Of a stretch of DNA of 64,000 nt, positions 38,780 to 47,215 are shown piece by piece (the stretch's first letter is position 1; every line of letters begins with the position of its first letter). Source of the stretch: an uncultured Pelagibacteraceae bacterium (GTDB taxonomy: Bacteria > Pseudomonadota > Alphaproteobacteria > Pelagibacterales > Pelagibacteraceae); the NCBI GenBank assembly GCA_902607115.1, contig CACLIZ010000003.1:1-64000 (forward strand). Direction: 5' to 3'. The notes below the pieces were generated by a model that saw only the letters and a program-made list of their open reading frames with translations, did not search any database and had not been told where the DNA came from. Position numbers and translations under genes: made by a program.

Positions 38780-39917
38780 ATTTCTGAATTATTTTAGGGA
38801 TGCAATTTTTGAAATTAAAAAAACCTTTATTGCAATACTGCCAAGAGAATTGATCTAATTTTCTATATAAAAATTGAATATTTTTTAATCCATTTAAATT
38901 TATAAAATCTAAATTTTCTCCAATAGAAGGATAAATAGCATATATATTTTCAGTGATATTTTTTATTTCATCTATATTTACTATTTCACATTTAATAGAT
39001 TTTTCTTCTAACCTTTTTTTTTGATCTTCTAAAAGATTAGATTTAAAGTTCATTACCTTTTTACTTAGATTGATTGTTCTATTGTTATTTTTATGATCAA
39101 TTAATAGAATTTTTCTAAATTTATTATCCTTAAAATCAGTAATTTCGAATGATAGGTTATTTTCAAAAATTAATAATGTTTTATTCTCCAAAATTTCAAC
39201 ATTAGCAAAATCTCTATTGTTAATAGAATAAGCTTTTTCACTTAATACTGGTGTAGCATTTTCATTAAGTTTAATATTTTGAAATCTGTTATTGGTAAAC
39301 TTTTTAATATTCCATTCACTCGCAAGATAATGCTTTCCTTGAGTTTGTATTCCGGCAACCCATCTCCATCCCATTGTGTTTGATGCAGCATCTCCGTCAC
39401 AAAGATTTTGCATGAAAAATTCCGCTCCTAATTGCCATGGTAAGTTTAAAGTAAAAATCCAAATACTAGCAAACCACATTCTTGCATGATTATGTAAATA
39501 ATTCTCTTCTTTAAGCTCATTTACCCAATAATCAAAACATTCAATATTTGTTTTACCATCAATTGCCTTTAAATATTTCTCATTATTTTTAAAATTTTTT
39601 TTTATTTTTTTTAAATCATTTAAATAATCTGTCCAGACATTTGGTCTTAACTCTAACCAACCTTTCCAATAAACTCTCCATAAAACTTCTTGTATAAATT
39701 TCTCACTTTTTATAAATGAATATTTTTTTAAGGATTTGTTGATTATTTCTTTTTCAGTAATTATTCCATGAGATACATATGGTGATAGACAAGAAATATT
39801 TGCTCTTTGATTGGGCCCATAATCAAAATTTCTTAGCTTAGAATATTCTATAAGATTTTCTTCAATAAAATTATTTAATTTTTCAATGGCAAAACTTCTT
39901 GACGGTTCAAAATTCAT
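38772..39917 (-). CDS. Photolyase/cryptochrome FAD-binding-domain protein lacking an N-terminal antenna domain, with ~165 aa C-terminal extension
   Basis: SPYVSHGIITEKEI; FIQEVLWRVYWKGWLELRP; LHNHARMWFASIWIFTLNLPWQLGAEFFMQNLCDGDAASNTMGWRWVAGIQTQGKHYLA. Confidence 0.88.
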   Translation of the reverse strand: MNFEPSRSFAIEKLNNFIEENLIEYSKLRNFDYGPNQRANISCLSPYVSHGIITEKEIINKSLKKYSFIKSEKFIQEVLWRVYWKGWLELRPNVWTDYLNDLKKIKKNFKNNEKYLKAIDGKTNIECFDYWVNELKEENYLHNHARMWFASIWIFTLNLPWQLGAEFFMQNLCDGDAASNTMGWRWVAGIQTQGKHYLASEWNIKKFTNNRFQNIKLNENATPVLSEKAYSINNRDFANVEILENKTLLIFENNLSFEITDFKDNKFRKILLIDHKNNNRTINLSKKVMNFKSNLLEDQKKRLEEKSIKCEIVNIDEIKNITENIYAIYPSIGENLDFINLNGLKNIQFLYRKLDQFSWQYCNKGFFNFKNCIPKIIQKFT

Positions 39918-39929
39918 ATTTTGAATTTT

Positions 39930-40043
39930 TTATTTTATAATTAAGTACGAAATTAGAACTAACCAGAAAAATGCATAATAATAGTAAATATATTTACTAG
40001 CAAATTTTGATGAAATAAAATTTTTATTTTTATTTTTTTTCAT
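39930..40043 (-). CDS. Small (37 aa) putative membrane peptide
   Basis: MKKNKNKNFISSKFASKYIYYYYAFFWLVLISYLIIK; TAATG overlap with upstream SDR gene stop. Confidence 0.4.
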   Translation of the reverse strand: MKKNKNKNFISSKFASKYIYYYYAFFWLVLISYLIIK

Positions 40044-40750
40044 TAAATAGAAGACCTTCCACCATCTACTCCAATTATTTGTCCAGTTATCCATGAACTT
40101 TCATCAGTAAGTAAAAATCTAGCCATTGCAGCAGCATCTTTTCCTTCGCCAATTCTTTTCATAGGATGCGCTTTTGCAATGCTTTCAGCCATAATAGTAT
40201 TTTTTAACAATGGCTGAGCAATTTTCGAATTAGTCAGACTTGGAGCTATACAATTTACTCTAATATTTGGAGCAAACTCAGCCGCAAGAGAAATTGTTAA
40301 ACCTTCAACAGCAGCTTTAGTAGATGCTATAATTGAATGGTTAGTAAAACCTCTTTTAACAGCAACGGTAGAAAATAATATTATTGAACCTTTGTTTTTT
40401 TTTAAACTATCTTGATAAGCTTTAATTACTTCAACAGCAGAATAAAGATTTAATTTCATACATTTTTGAAAATCACTTTCATTAACCATTTTAAGAGGTT
40501 TTAAATCAATCGAACCTACACAATATGCAATTCCTTTTATTTCACTAATTTCGGATTTTATTTTATTAATAAAATTATTTTCTAGAACATCTACAACTGA
40601 ATATGAACATTTTAATTTGTCTGACAAAGATTTTACTTCTTCTTCATTTCTAGCCACTAGATGAATATCTTGATCTGTATTATATAATTGGTTTGCCAAA
40701 TTAGAACCAATAGCACCAGTTGCTCCAAAAATTAAATATTTAGCAGTCAT
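40043..40750 (-). CDS. Short-chain dehydrogenase/reductase
   Basis: YLIFGATGAIGSNLANQLY; NHSIIASTKAAVEGLT; TGQIIGVDGGRSSI. Confidence 0.94.
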   Translation of the reverse strand: MTAKYLIFGATGAIGSNLANQLYNTDQDIHLVARNEEEVKSLSDKLKCSYSVVDVLENNFINKIKSEISEIKGIAYCVGSIDLKPLKMVNESDFQKCMKLNLYSAVEVIKAYQDSLKKNKGSIILFSTVAVKRGFTNHSIIASTKAAVEGLTISLAAEFAPNIRVNCIAPSLTNSKIAQPLLKNTIMAESIAKAHPMKRIGEGKDAAAMARFLLTDESSWITGQIIGVDGGRSSI

Positions 40751-40761
40751 TTTTAATAAAA

Positions 40762-41151
40762 TTACTTACGAATTTTTTTTGGTTTTATTCCAAGTTTATC
40801 ACTATGTCTTAATCTTAAAATTACTATAGCTGATGCTATAAGTACTATAGCTACAGCCTCATAAACTAATCCAGATGGATCCATTTCTTTACCTTGTAGT
40901 ATTATAAATCGAGATAATGCAGTAATTGCAATAAGTAAAGGTAAGGTAATACTTATTGATTGCTGATGCCAAAAAATTCTTACCATTGCTAATACTTCTA
41001 AGTACAGAAACATTAACAACAAGTCAGCTAAAGTAACAGATTGATTTAAAAACATTGTTTTTATTTCAATTCCAACAGCAATTACTGTGCTTAAAAGAAT
41101 TATTGATAGTAAAGTTAGCTGTAGGTTTTTAGTAATATTTTCCATACTCAT
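40762..41151 (-). CDS. PsiE family (phosphate-starvation-inducible) membrane protein
   Basis: LLLMFLYLEVLAMVRIFWHQQSISITLPLLIAITALSRFIIL. Confidence 0.88.
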   Translation of the reverse strand: MSMENITKNLQLTLLSIILLSTVIAVGIEIKTMFLNQSVTLADLLLMFLYLEVLAMVRIFWHQQSISITLPLLIAITALSRFIILQGKEMDPSGLVYEAVAIVLIASAIVILRLRHSDKLGIKPKKIRK

Positions 41152-41192
41152 TTACTACCAGTATTTTAAAATTAATTCTCAATCTTTGTTAT

Positions 41193-41243
41193 TTTTGTCG
41201 CAGACAAAAATAAATACATCGTATTTCTCAAACTGCGACAAAA
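41193..41243. repeat. Perfect 11-bp inverted repeat in divergent promoter region
   Basis: TTTTGTCGCAG (41193-41203) and CTGCGACAAAA (41233-41243); overlapping alternative hairpin TTTTTGTC-GCA-GACAAAAA (41192-41210). Confidence 0.75.
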
Positions 41244-41260
41244 TATAAATGTAAAAAATT

Positions 41261-41518
41261 TTGAATAAGAAAGAAACCATTATAGTTAACACTTTCCCTA
41301 TGTTTAAAATTATAATTATATATGAGTTCTTCTTTTTTTTATTTTGGAACATAATTTATTTTGGAGCTGACCTTAAAGATTTTGCAAGTAGCGCGTCTCT
41401 AGCGTTTATATACTACATATTGACATCTATGGCTTTAGGCTGGGTGTTAATTTATGTGATGAGGTTTACATTTGGTAACATTCCTGACCCAAGAGAAGTT
41501 GCTAAAAAAAAGAAATAA
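41261..41518 (+). CDS. Small membrane protein, hypothetical
   Basis: 85 aa, 2 TM segments; TTG start as called. Confidence 0.55.
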   Translation: MNKKETIIVNTFPMFKIIIIYEFFFFLFWNIIYFGADLKDFASSASLAFIYYILTSMALGWVLIYVMRFTFGNIPDPREVAKKKK

Positions 41519-41546
41519 TTAATTAGACTTTATTAATATTAATAAT

Positions 41547-42722
41547 TTATTTAAGTTTTTTCTTATGAAAGTTAATGAAGTTCTCAATATTCTTTTTATT
41601 AAATGTTTTATTTTCTTCAAAAGAAACTTTTTTCATTGAGTAGGCACCGCTATTAGTAATTCTTGATTGAATAGTAATATTGCCCTTATAAAGCTTTAAT
41701 CTAACTGAGCCATTTACTTTACTCCTTTTTAAATCAACAATTTTTTGAAGTTTCAATCTTTCTTTTGAATACCAATATCCATTGTAAATTAGCTCTGCAT
41801 ATCTAGACATTATCGTATCTTTTTTATGCATAGTTTCTTTATCTAAAGTTACAGAATCAATTGCTCTATGTGCATTAATTAAAAGTGTTCCTCCTGGAGT
41901 TTCATAAACCCCTCTTGATTTTATTCCAATAAATCTATTTTCAACTAAATCAACTCTACCAATTCCATTTTTACCTGCTAGTTGGTTTAATTTTTCTAGA
42001 AGTTTAGAGGGAGAAAGTTTTTTACCATTTATTCCAACAGGGTCACTATTTTTAAAATTAATTGTTACATGAGTACCTTTATTCGGAGCTTTTTCTGGAG
42101 AAACTGTTCTTCGAAAAATAAATTCTGGTGCAGAATTTTTTGGATTTTCTAAAACTTTACCTTCAGTTGATGTATGAAACAAGTTATCATCAATAGAGAA
42201 AGGTGGTGCACCCTTCTTATCTTTTGGTATCGTTATCCCATGTTTTTTTGCATAATTAATTAAATCAGTTCTTGATTTTAATTTCCAAATTCTCCAAGGA
42301 GCAATGATTTTTATTTTTGGTCCAAAATAATGATAGCCTAACTCAAATCTTACTTGGTCATTTCCTTTTCCTGTCGCGCCATGGGATACAGCATAAGCCT
42401 TATATTTTTTAGCAGTTTTTATCTGATCTTTTGCAATTAAGGGTCTGGCTATCGATGTACCCAACAGGTACACACCTTCATAAATTGCATGGCCTCTTAT
42501 CATTGGAAAAACATATTCTTTAACAAATATGTTTTTTAAATCTTTTATAATTATTTTTTTTACACCTAGTTTTTTTGCATTTTTAATTATTTTTTTTTTA
42601 TCTATTTCTTGTCCAATATCAGCAGTATATGCTATAACTTCTGCTTTATAATTTTCTTGAAGCCATTTTAAAATTATAGATGTATCCAGTCCCCCAGAAT
42701 ATGCTAAGACTATTTTTTTCAT
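41547..42722 (-). CDS. argG: Argininosuccinate synthase
   Basis: VLAYSGGLDTSIILKWLQENY; GTSIARPLIAK; HGATGKGNDQVRFE. Confidence 0.98.
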   Translation of the reverse strand: MKKIVLAYSGGLDTSIILKWLQENYKAEVIAYTADIGQEIDKKKIIKNAKKLGVKKIIIKDLKNIFVKEYVFPMIRGHAIYEGVYLLGTSIARPLIAKDQIKTAKKYKAYAVSHGATGKGNDQVRFELGYHYFGPKIKIIAPWRIWKLKSRTDLINYAKKHGITIPKDKKGAPPFSIDDNLFHTSTEGKVLENPKNSAPEFIFRRTVSPEKAPNKGTHVTINFKNSDPVGINGKKLSPSKLLEKLNQLAGKNGIGRVDLVENRFIGIKSRGVYETPGGTLLINAHRAIDSVTLDKETMHKKDTIMSRYAELIYNGYWYSKERLKLQKIVDLKRSKVNGSVRLKLYKGNITIQSRITNSGAYSMKKVSFEENKTFNKKNIENFINFHKKKLK

Positions 42723-43388
42723 TTATATCGATTTAATCGGCTTGCCATTCTCCATTATAAAAACTTGAACATTGGCAGATATAATAATTCTATCTTCTTT
42801 ACCATCGTAAGGATAAGAACCATGCATTAAGTGACTTGGCCAAATATACATTCTTCCCTCTTCTGGATTAAAATTTGCACTTAAAAATTTATTATAATAA
42901 GAACCAAAATCTAAAGTTCCTCTACTTGGAGTAGGTTTTTGAAAATATGTGCCTCCATTTGTTATAGATCCATCCTCTCCAATTTGAACATAATATACAC
43001 AACACCAGCTACATTGACCGTGTGCGTGAGGAGTAACAAATCCTCCTTTTTCATAGTGTACAAACCATGAGTCAACAAATGTTACACCTATTTCAGGTTT
43101 TCCAAATAAATTCAAATAATCTTTGTTGGCTTCTTTAGCGGTTGCAAAAAAACTTTTAGACATAAAATTTTTAAATAGATTATCTAGTGTTTCATTCTTT
43201 TGTAGATGTAAATCATATTTACTTTCATATAATTTATAATTTTCACCGCTTTTGTTACCAATGGGATTATTTTTTTTATATTTTTCGAAATACTTTATCA
43301 ATTCTTTTTTTATTTTTGAGTGATCAGAGTTATAAAAACTACCAAATAAAGTTGGCCACAAATATTTAAATTTATTTTGCTCTGTCAT
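42723..43388 (-). CDS. Putative 2-oxoglutarate/Fe(II) oxygenase family protein
   Basis: FVTPHAHGQCSWCCVYYVQ...GRMYIWPSHLMHGSYPYDGKEDRIIISANV cupin-like H-x-H...H arrangement. Confidence 0.75.
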   Translation of the reverse strand: MTEQNKFKYLWPTLFGSFYNSDHSKIKKELIKYFEKYKKNNPIGNKSGENYKLYESKYDLHLQKNETLDNLFKNFMSKSFFATAKEANKDYLNLFGKPEIGVTFVDSWFVHYEKGGFVTPHAHGQCSWCCVYYVQIGEDGSITNGGTYFQKPTPSRGTLDFGSYYNKFLSANFNPEEGRMYIWPSHLMHGSYPYDGKEDRIIISANVQVFIMENGKPIKSI

Positions 43389-43900
43389 TAGCTACAATTT
43401 TTTTTTGCAGAATTATATGCTTTAGTGAAGCCTAAAAGTGAGTAATGATCTATAGTTTGTGATCCAGATTTATTGTATCCTGTAACCATAATTCTAGAAC
43501 CTTTTTTAAGAGTTTTAATTAATTTTTTTTCAACTTTATTTTCTGATATCCAGGCAAAATTTTCTTGCGCTAGATCAAATTTGTATTTTGATTTGCCTGA
43601 TATTGCTGTAATAGAGTTTTGATTATTGTATTCATATCCAGATGTAATACTTACCTCATCTGACACCTTATCGTTTGGTCTAAAGCTTACAAATAACCTT
43701 GCATCTCTCTGATTTTTTTTTGGAGCTTGTAAAATTGGAATTGATTGAGCAAAACAAACTTTATTTTCACCTTCTATAAAGACTATTGTCTCCCAATCTT
43801 TATATTTTCCTATTTTTTTTACTTCCTGAGAATAAGCATTAGAATTTATAATCAGAATTAAATAAATAAATAATAATGTAGTTTTTTTAATCATGGACAT
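43388..43900 (-). CDS. Invasion-associated locus B (IalB)-like protein
   Basis: Signal peptide; YKDWETIVFIEGENKVCFAQSIP; DLAQENFAWIS. Confidence 0.8.
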   Translation of the reverse strand: MSMIKKTTLLFIYLILIINSNAYSQEVKKIGKYKDWETIVFIEGENKVCFAQSIPILQAPKKNQRDARLFVSFRPNDKVSDEVSITSGYEYNNQNSITAISGKSKYKFDLAQENFAWISENKVEKKLIKTLKKGSRIMVTGYNKSGSQTIDHYSLLGFTKAYNSAKKNCS

Positions 43901-44931
43901 GGGTTGGGATAAATTTTTTGTATATCATTTAATTTTTTTATCAATTCCTCAGATAATTTTATATTTACACTTTCAATATTTTCTTTCAACTGTTCCATTG
44001 TCGTAGCTCCTATTATGACTGAGGTCATAAAAGGCTGAATTTCACAAAACTTTACAGACATTTGAGCAAAATTGATGTTATATTTTTTTGAAATTTTATA
44101 ATATTCTTCAACTGCATTTTCCATGTTCGGCTTTTGGTATCTTGTCCAAAAATCTCCATCTCTTTCAATTCTCGATCCTTTTGGTATTTGACCATTTCTA
44201 TATTTACCAGTTAGATAACCTGAGGCTAAAGGTGAGTAAGCCAAACATCCTATTTCATCTCTAACTGAGATTTCAGCTAAACCAATTTCATAAGTTCTAT
44301 TTAATAAATTATATGGATTTTGAACAGACATCATTCTTGGTAAATTCAGTTCTTTAGAGAGTTGTAAAAATTTATTAACTCCCCATGGAGTCTCATTGGA
44401 CAAACCAACGTATCTTATTTTTCCTGCTTTAATATATTTTTCTAATTCCAATAAAACGTCTTCAATTTTACTCCATTCATCTTCATACTCTTTATGTTTA
44501 TAACCAAGTTTGCCGAAACTATTAACATTTCTTTCAGGCCAATGAAGTTGATATAAATCTACGTAATCTGTTTTTAATCTTCTAAGACTACCATGAAGCG
44601 CTTCTTCAAGATTTTTCCCAACAAAACTATTCTCTCCATTTCTTAAGTAATTTCTCGCTGGTCCAGCAACTTTAGTTGCTAAAATTACTTTGTCTCTTTT
44701 TTTGGTTTTTTCAAACCAATTTCCAATTATGATTTCTGTATGACCAAAAGTTTCCGCTCTCGGAGGAACTGAATATAATTCTGCTGTATCCCAAAAATTT
44801 ACACCTTGATCTAGTGAGAAATCCATTTGTTCAAAACCTTCCTGCTCAGTGTTTTGCTCACCCCAAGTCATGGTTCCAAGACAAATTGTGCTTACTTCTA
44901 TGTCAGTATTACCTAATTTCTTATAATTCAT
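43891..44931 (-). CDS. Aldo/keto reductase
   Basis: MNYKKLGNTDIEVSTICLGTMTWGEQNTE; NFWDTAELYSVPP; YVDLYQLHWPER. Confidence 0.96.
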   Translation of the reverse strand: MNYKKLGNTDIEVSTICLGTMTWGEQNTEQEGFEQMDFSLDQGVNFWDTAELYSVPPRAETFGHTEIIIGNWFEKTKKRDKVILATKVAGPARNYLRNGENSFVGKNLEEALHGSLRRLKTDYVDLYQLHWPERNVNSFGKLGYKHKEYEDEWSKIEDVLLELEKYIKAGKIRYVGLSNETPWGVNKFLQLSKELNLPRMMSVQNPYNLLNRTYEIGLAEISVRDEIGCLAYSPLASGYLTGKYRNGQIPKGSRIERDGDFWTRYQKPNMENAVEEYYKISKKYNINFAQMSVKFCEIQPFMTSVIIGATTMEQLKENIESVNIKLSEELIKKLNDIQKIYPNPCP

Positions 44932-45001
44932 AATTATTAACTATCTGTTACTTATATTTTGACTTCTTGAAAATAAACTAAAAAATTATTATATATACCT
45001 C

Positions 45002-45760
45002 ATGGAATTTAACAGAAATAATATTCTTAATAAAACAACTACAGCCAAACAAACAGTCGTGATGGATGAAGGCCTAAGAGCCTACATGCTTAAAGTCTAC
45101 AATTATATGGCAACAGGAGTATTGCTCACTGGAATAATAGCCCTTCTTACATTTAAAATGTCCGTAGTAACTGATGATGCTGGTACAATTGTAGCTTTAA
45201 CACAATTTGGAAATGCTATTTATTTATCTGGTTTAAAATGGATTGTAATGCTTGCTCCATTAGGAATTGTATTTTATATGAGTTTTGGAATTAATAAAAT
45301 GAGTTCATCTAAAGCTCAAACTACATTTTGGATATTTGCAGCTTTAATGGGTCTATCATTATCTTCGATATTATTAATTTATACTGGATTAAGCGTAACA
45401 AGAGTATTTTTTATAACTTCTGCAACATTTGGAGCAATGAGTATTTATGGTTACACAACTAAAAGAGATTTAACAAAACTTGGCTCTTTTTTATTTATGG
45501 GTTTAATAGGAATTATTATTGCATCATTAGTAAATATTTTTCTTAAATCTTCTATGATGTATTTTGTTATATCAATTTTAGGTGTTTTAATATTTGTGGG
45601 TTTAACAGCTTACGATACACAAAAAATTAAAAACATGTATGCTGCATCAGACAGTGGAGAAATCATTGGCAAAAAAGCAGTAATGGGAGCTTTAACATTA
45701 TATCTAGACTTTATTAATTTATTTATAATGTTATTAAGATTATTCGGTCAAAGAAGATAA
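45002..45760 (+). CDS. Bax inhibitor-1/YccA family membrane protein
   Basis: AYMLKVYNYMATGVLLTGIIALL; GLTAYDTQKIKNMYA. Confidence 0.96.
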   Translation: MEFNRNNILNKTTTAKQTVVMDEGLRAYMLKVYNYMATGVLLTGIIALLTFKMSVVTDDAGTIVALTQFGNAIYLSGLKWIVMLAPLGIVFYMSFGINKMSSSKAQTTFWIFAALMGLSLSSILLIYTGLSVTRVFFITSATFGAMSIYGYTTKRDLTKLGSFLFMGLIGIIIASLVNIFLKSSMMYFVISILGVLIFVGLTAYDTQKIKNMYAASDSGEIIGKKAVMGALTLYLDFINLFIMLLRLFGQRR

Positions 45761-45763
45761 ATA

Positions 45764-46102
45764 TTAAAGTTTTTTCCAATTAGTACTTTTAAGCAAGCTT
45801 TCAAGAACATAAGAATTTTTCAAAATTCTACCTTTCGTATCTGTTATTAAATATTTTAAGTTCTTATTCATAGGTTTGAAGTCTTTACAGATATTATAAA
45901 CAGCATTTTCAGATGAATTTTTAAATACGCTGAAAGCAACTTGTTTACTAGATATTTTTAATCCGTAATCTTTCCATGAACCGTTTGAAACCATTTTTGC
46001 GTACAAATCCAAAATTATTTTAAGTTCATCTTTTTCAAAAAAATATTTCTGTTTTTCATTTGAGGATGAATTGTTTATTACTAATTTTAAGTGTTTATTC
46101 AT
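45764..46102 (-). CDS. DUF2794 protein
   Basis: FEKDELKIILDLYAKMVSNGSWKDYGLKISSKQVAFSVFKNSSE. Confidence 0.88.
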   Translation of the reverse strand: MNKHLKLVINNSSSNEKQKYFFEKDELKIILDLYAKMVSNGSWKDYGLKISSKQVAFSVFKNSSENAVYNICKDFKPMNKNLKYLITDTKGRILKNSYVLESLLKSTNWKKL

Positions 46103-46646
46103 TTATTTTATATTTGTTTATTAACTTAATCTGGAAAGCTGTAAAAATAAAAGTTATTGGCAAAAGACCCCAAACTTTAAAATTTACCCAAAATTCCTCT
46201 GATTGAGTTCTCCAAACTATTTCATTTAATAATGCCAAAGAAAAGAAAAAATACATCCATCTAATATTTAATACTTTCCAACCTTCCTCATTTAAATTTA
46301 ATGCATTTCCAAGAATTTTTTTTAATATAGGCTCATTTGTGAAATATTTTCCAAACAATAAAGCTAAACCAAAAAGAATATTAATTATTGTAGGTTTTAC
46401 GTAAATAAAAATAGGATTATCAAAATAAATTGTTAGACCTCCGAAGAATGTTATAAATACACCACCCAACAAAGGTACCATTGGTACTCTCTTTTCAAAA
46501 AACCAAACTATTCCTAGAGCTATTATTGTAGCTATAATAAATGGAATAAGTGCGACTTTAATATCTTTTCCGCTGCTATAATATATGTATAAAAATATAG
46601 CTAAAGGACCAAAATCTGTAAGGAATTTTAATAAAGATTTATTCAC
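46095..46646 (-). CDS. yciB: Septation protein A (IspZ/YciB)
   Basis: LLKFLTDFGPLAIFLYIYYSSG; LFGKYFTNEPILKKILG; LALLNEIVWRTQSEEFWVNFKVWG. Confidence 0.94.
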   Translation of the reverse strand: MNKSLLKFLTDFGPLAIFLYIYYSSGKDIKVALIPFIIATIIALGIVWFFEKRVPMVPLLGGVFITFFGGLTIYFDNPIFIYVKPTIINILFGLALLFGKYFTNEPILKKILGNALNLNEEGWKVLNIRWMYFFFSLALLNEIVWRTQSEEFWVNFKVWGLLPITFIFTAFQIKLINKYKINE

Positions 46647-46724
46647 TGTAAATTTATTAACAACTTAACAAATCATTTATATTTTTTCTATTGATTTTTT
46701 TTTTCAAATACCCATACTAACCTT

Positions 46725-47045
46725 GTGCCAATTCAAAAAGCGAAATTTTCAATAGGAGATGTTGTAAAGCATAGACACTTCGATTTTAGGGGAGTTATCT
46801 ATGATGTAGATTTTGAGTTTAATAACTCTGAAGAATGGTATCAATCAATTCCTAAAAATGTTAGACCTAGAAAGGATCAGCCATTTTATCATCTACTAGC
46901 AGAAAATGAGGAAATAACCTATGAGGCCTACGTTTCTGAACAAAATTTGTTAACAGACGATTCTGGAGAACCAATTCAACACCCATTAATAAATGAAATT
47001 TTTAGTGGAAAAAAGGGAACTAGTTACTTTAAGCCATCAAATTAA
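46725..47045 (+). CDS. hspQ: Heat shock protein HspQ (hemimethylated-DNA-binding YccV family; GTG start)
   Basis: AKFSIGDVVKHRHFDFRGVIYDVDFEF...QPFYHLLAENEEITYEAYVSEQNLL. Confidence 0.94.
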   Translation: MPIQKAKFSIGDVVKHRHFDFRGVIYDVDFEFNNSEEWYQSIPKNVRPRKDQPFYHLLAENEEITYEAYVSEQNLLTDDSGEPIQHPLINEIFSGKKGTSYFKPSN

Positions 47046-47090
47046 ATTATTAGCCAATTTTTTAACACATTTAGTCCCAAACAAAGACAA

Positions 47091-47190
47091 AAATTAATTT
47101 TAGTATATTATTACTTTGGTCAGGAGTTCATTCATTCCTTATTTATCTCCCTCAGAGCTCTTGATCAAAGTCACTGTTTAAAATAATTTC
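47091..47190 (+). ncRNA. Candidate structured RNA / 5' leader upstream of ccmC
   Basis: 16-bp stem CTTTGGTCAGGAGTTC (47114-47129) with GAGCTCTTGATCAAAG (47155-47170), 13 Watson-Crick plus 3 G-U pairs; outer AAATTAATTTTA / TAAAATAATTT potential stem. Confidence 0.5.
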
Positions 47191-47215
47191 CTTAAAAAAT
47201 ATGTTATAAAAAATT

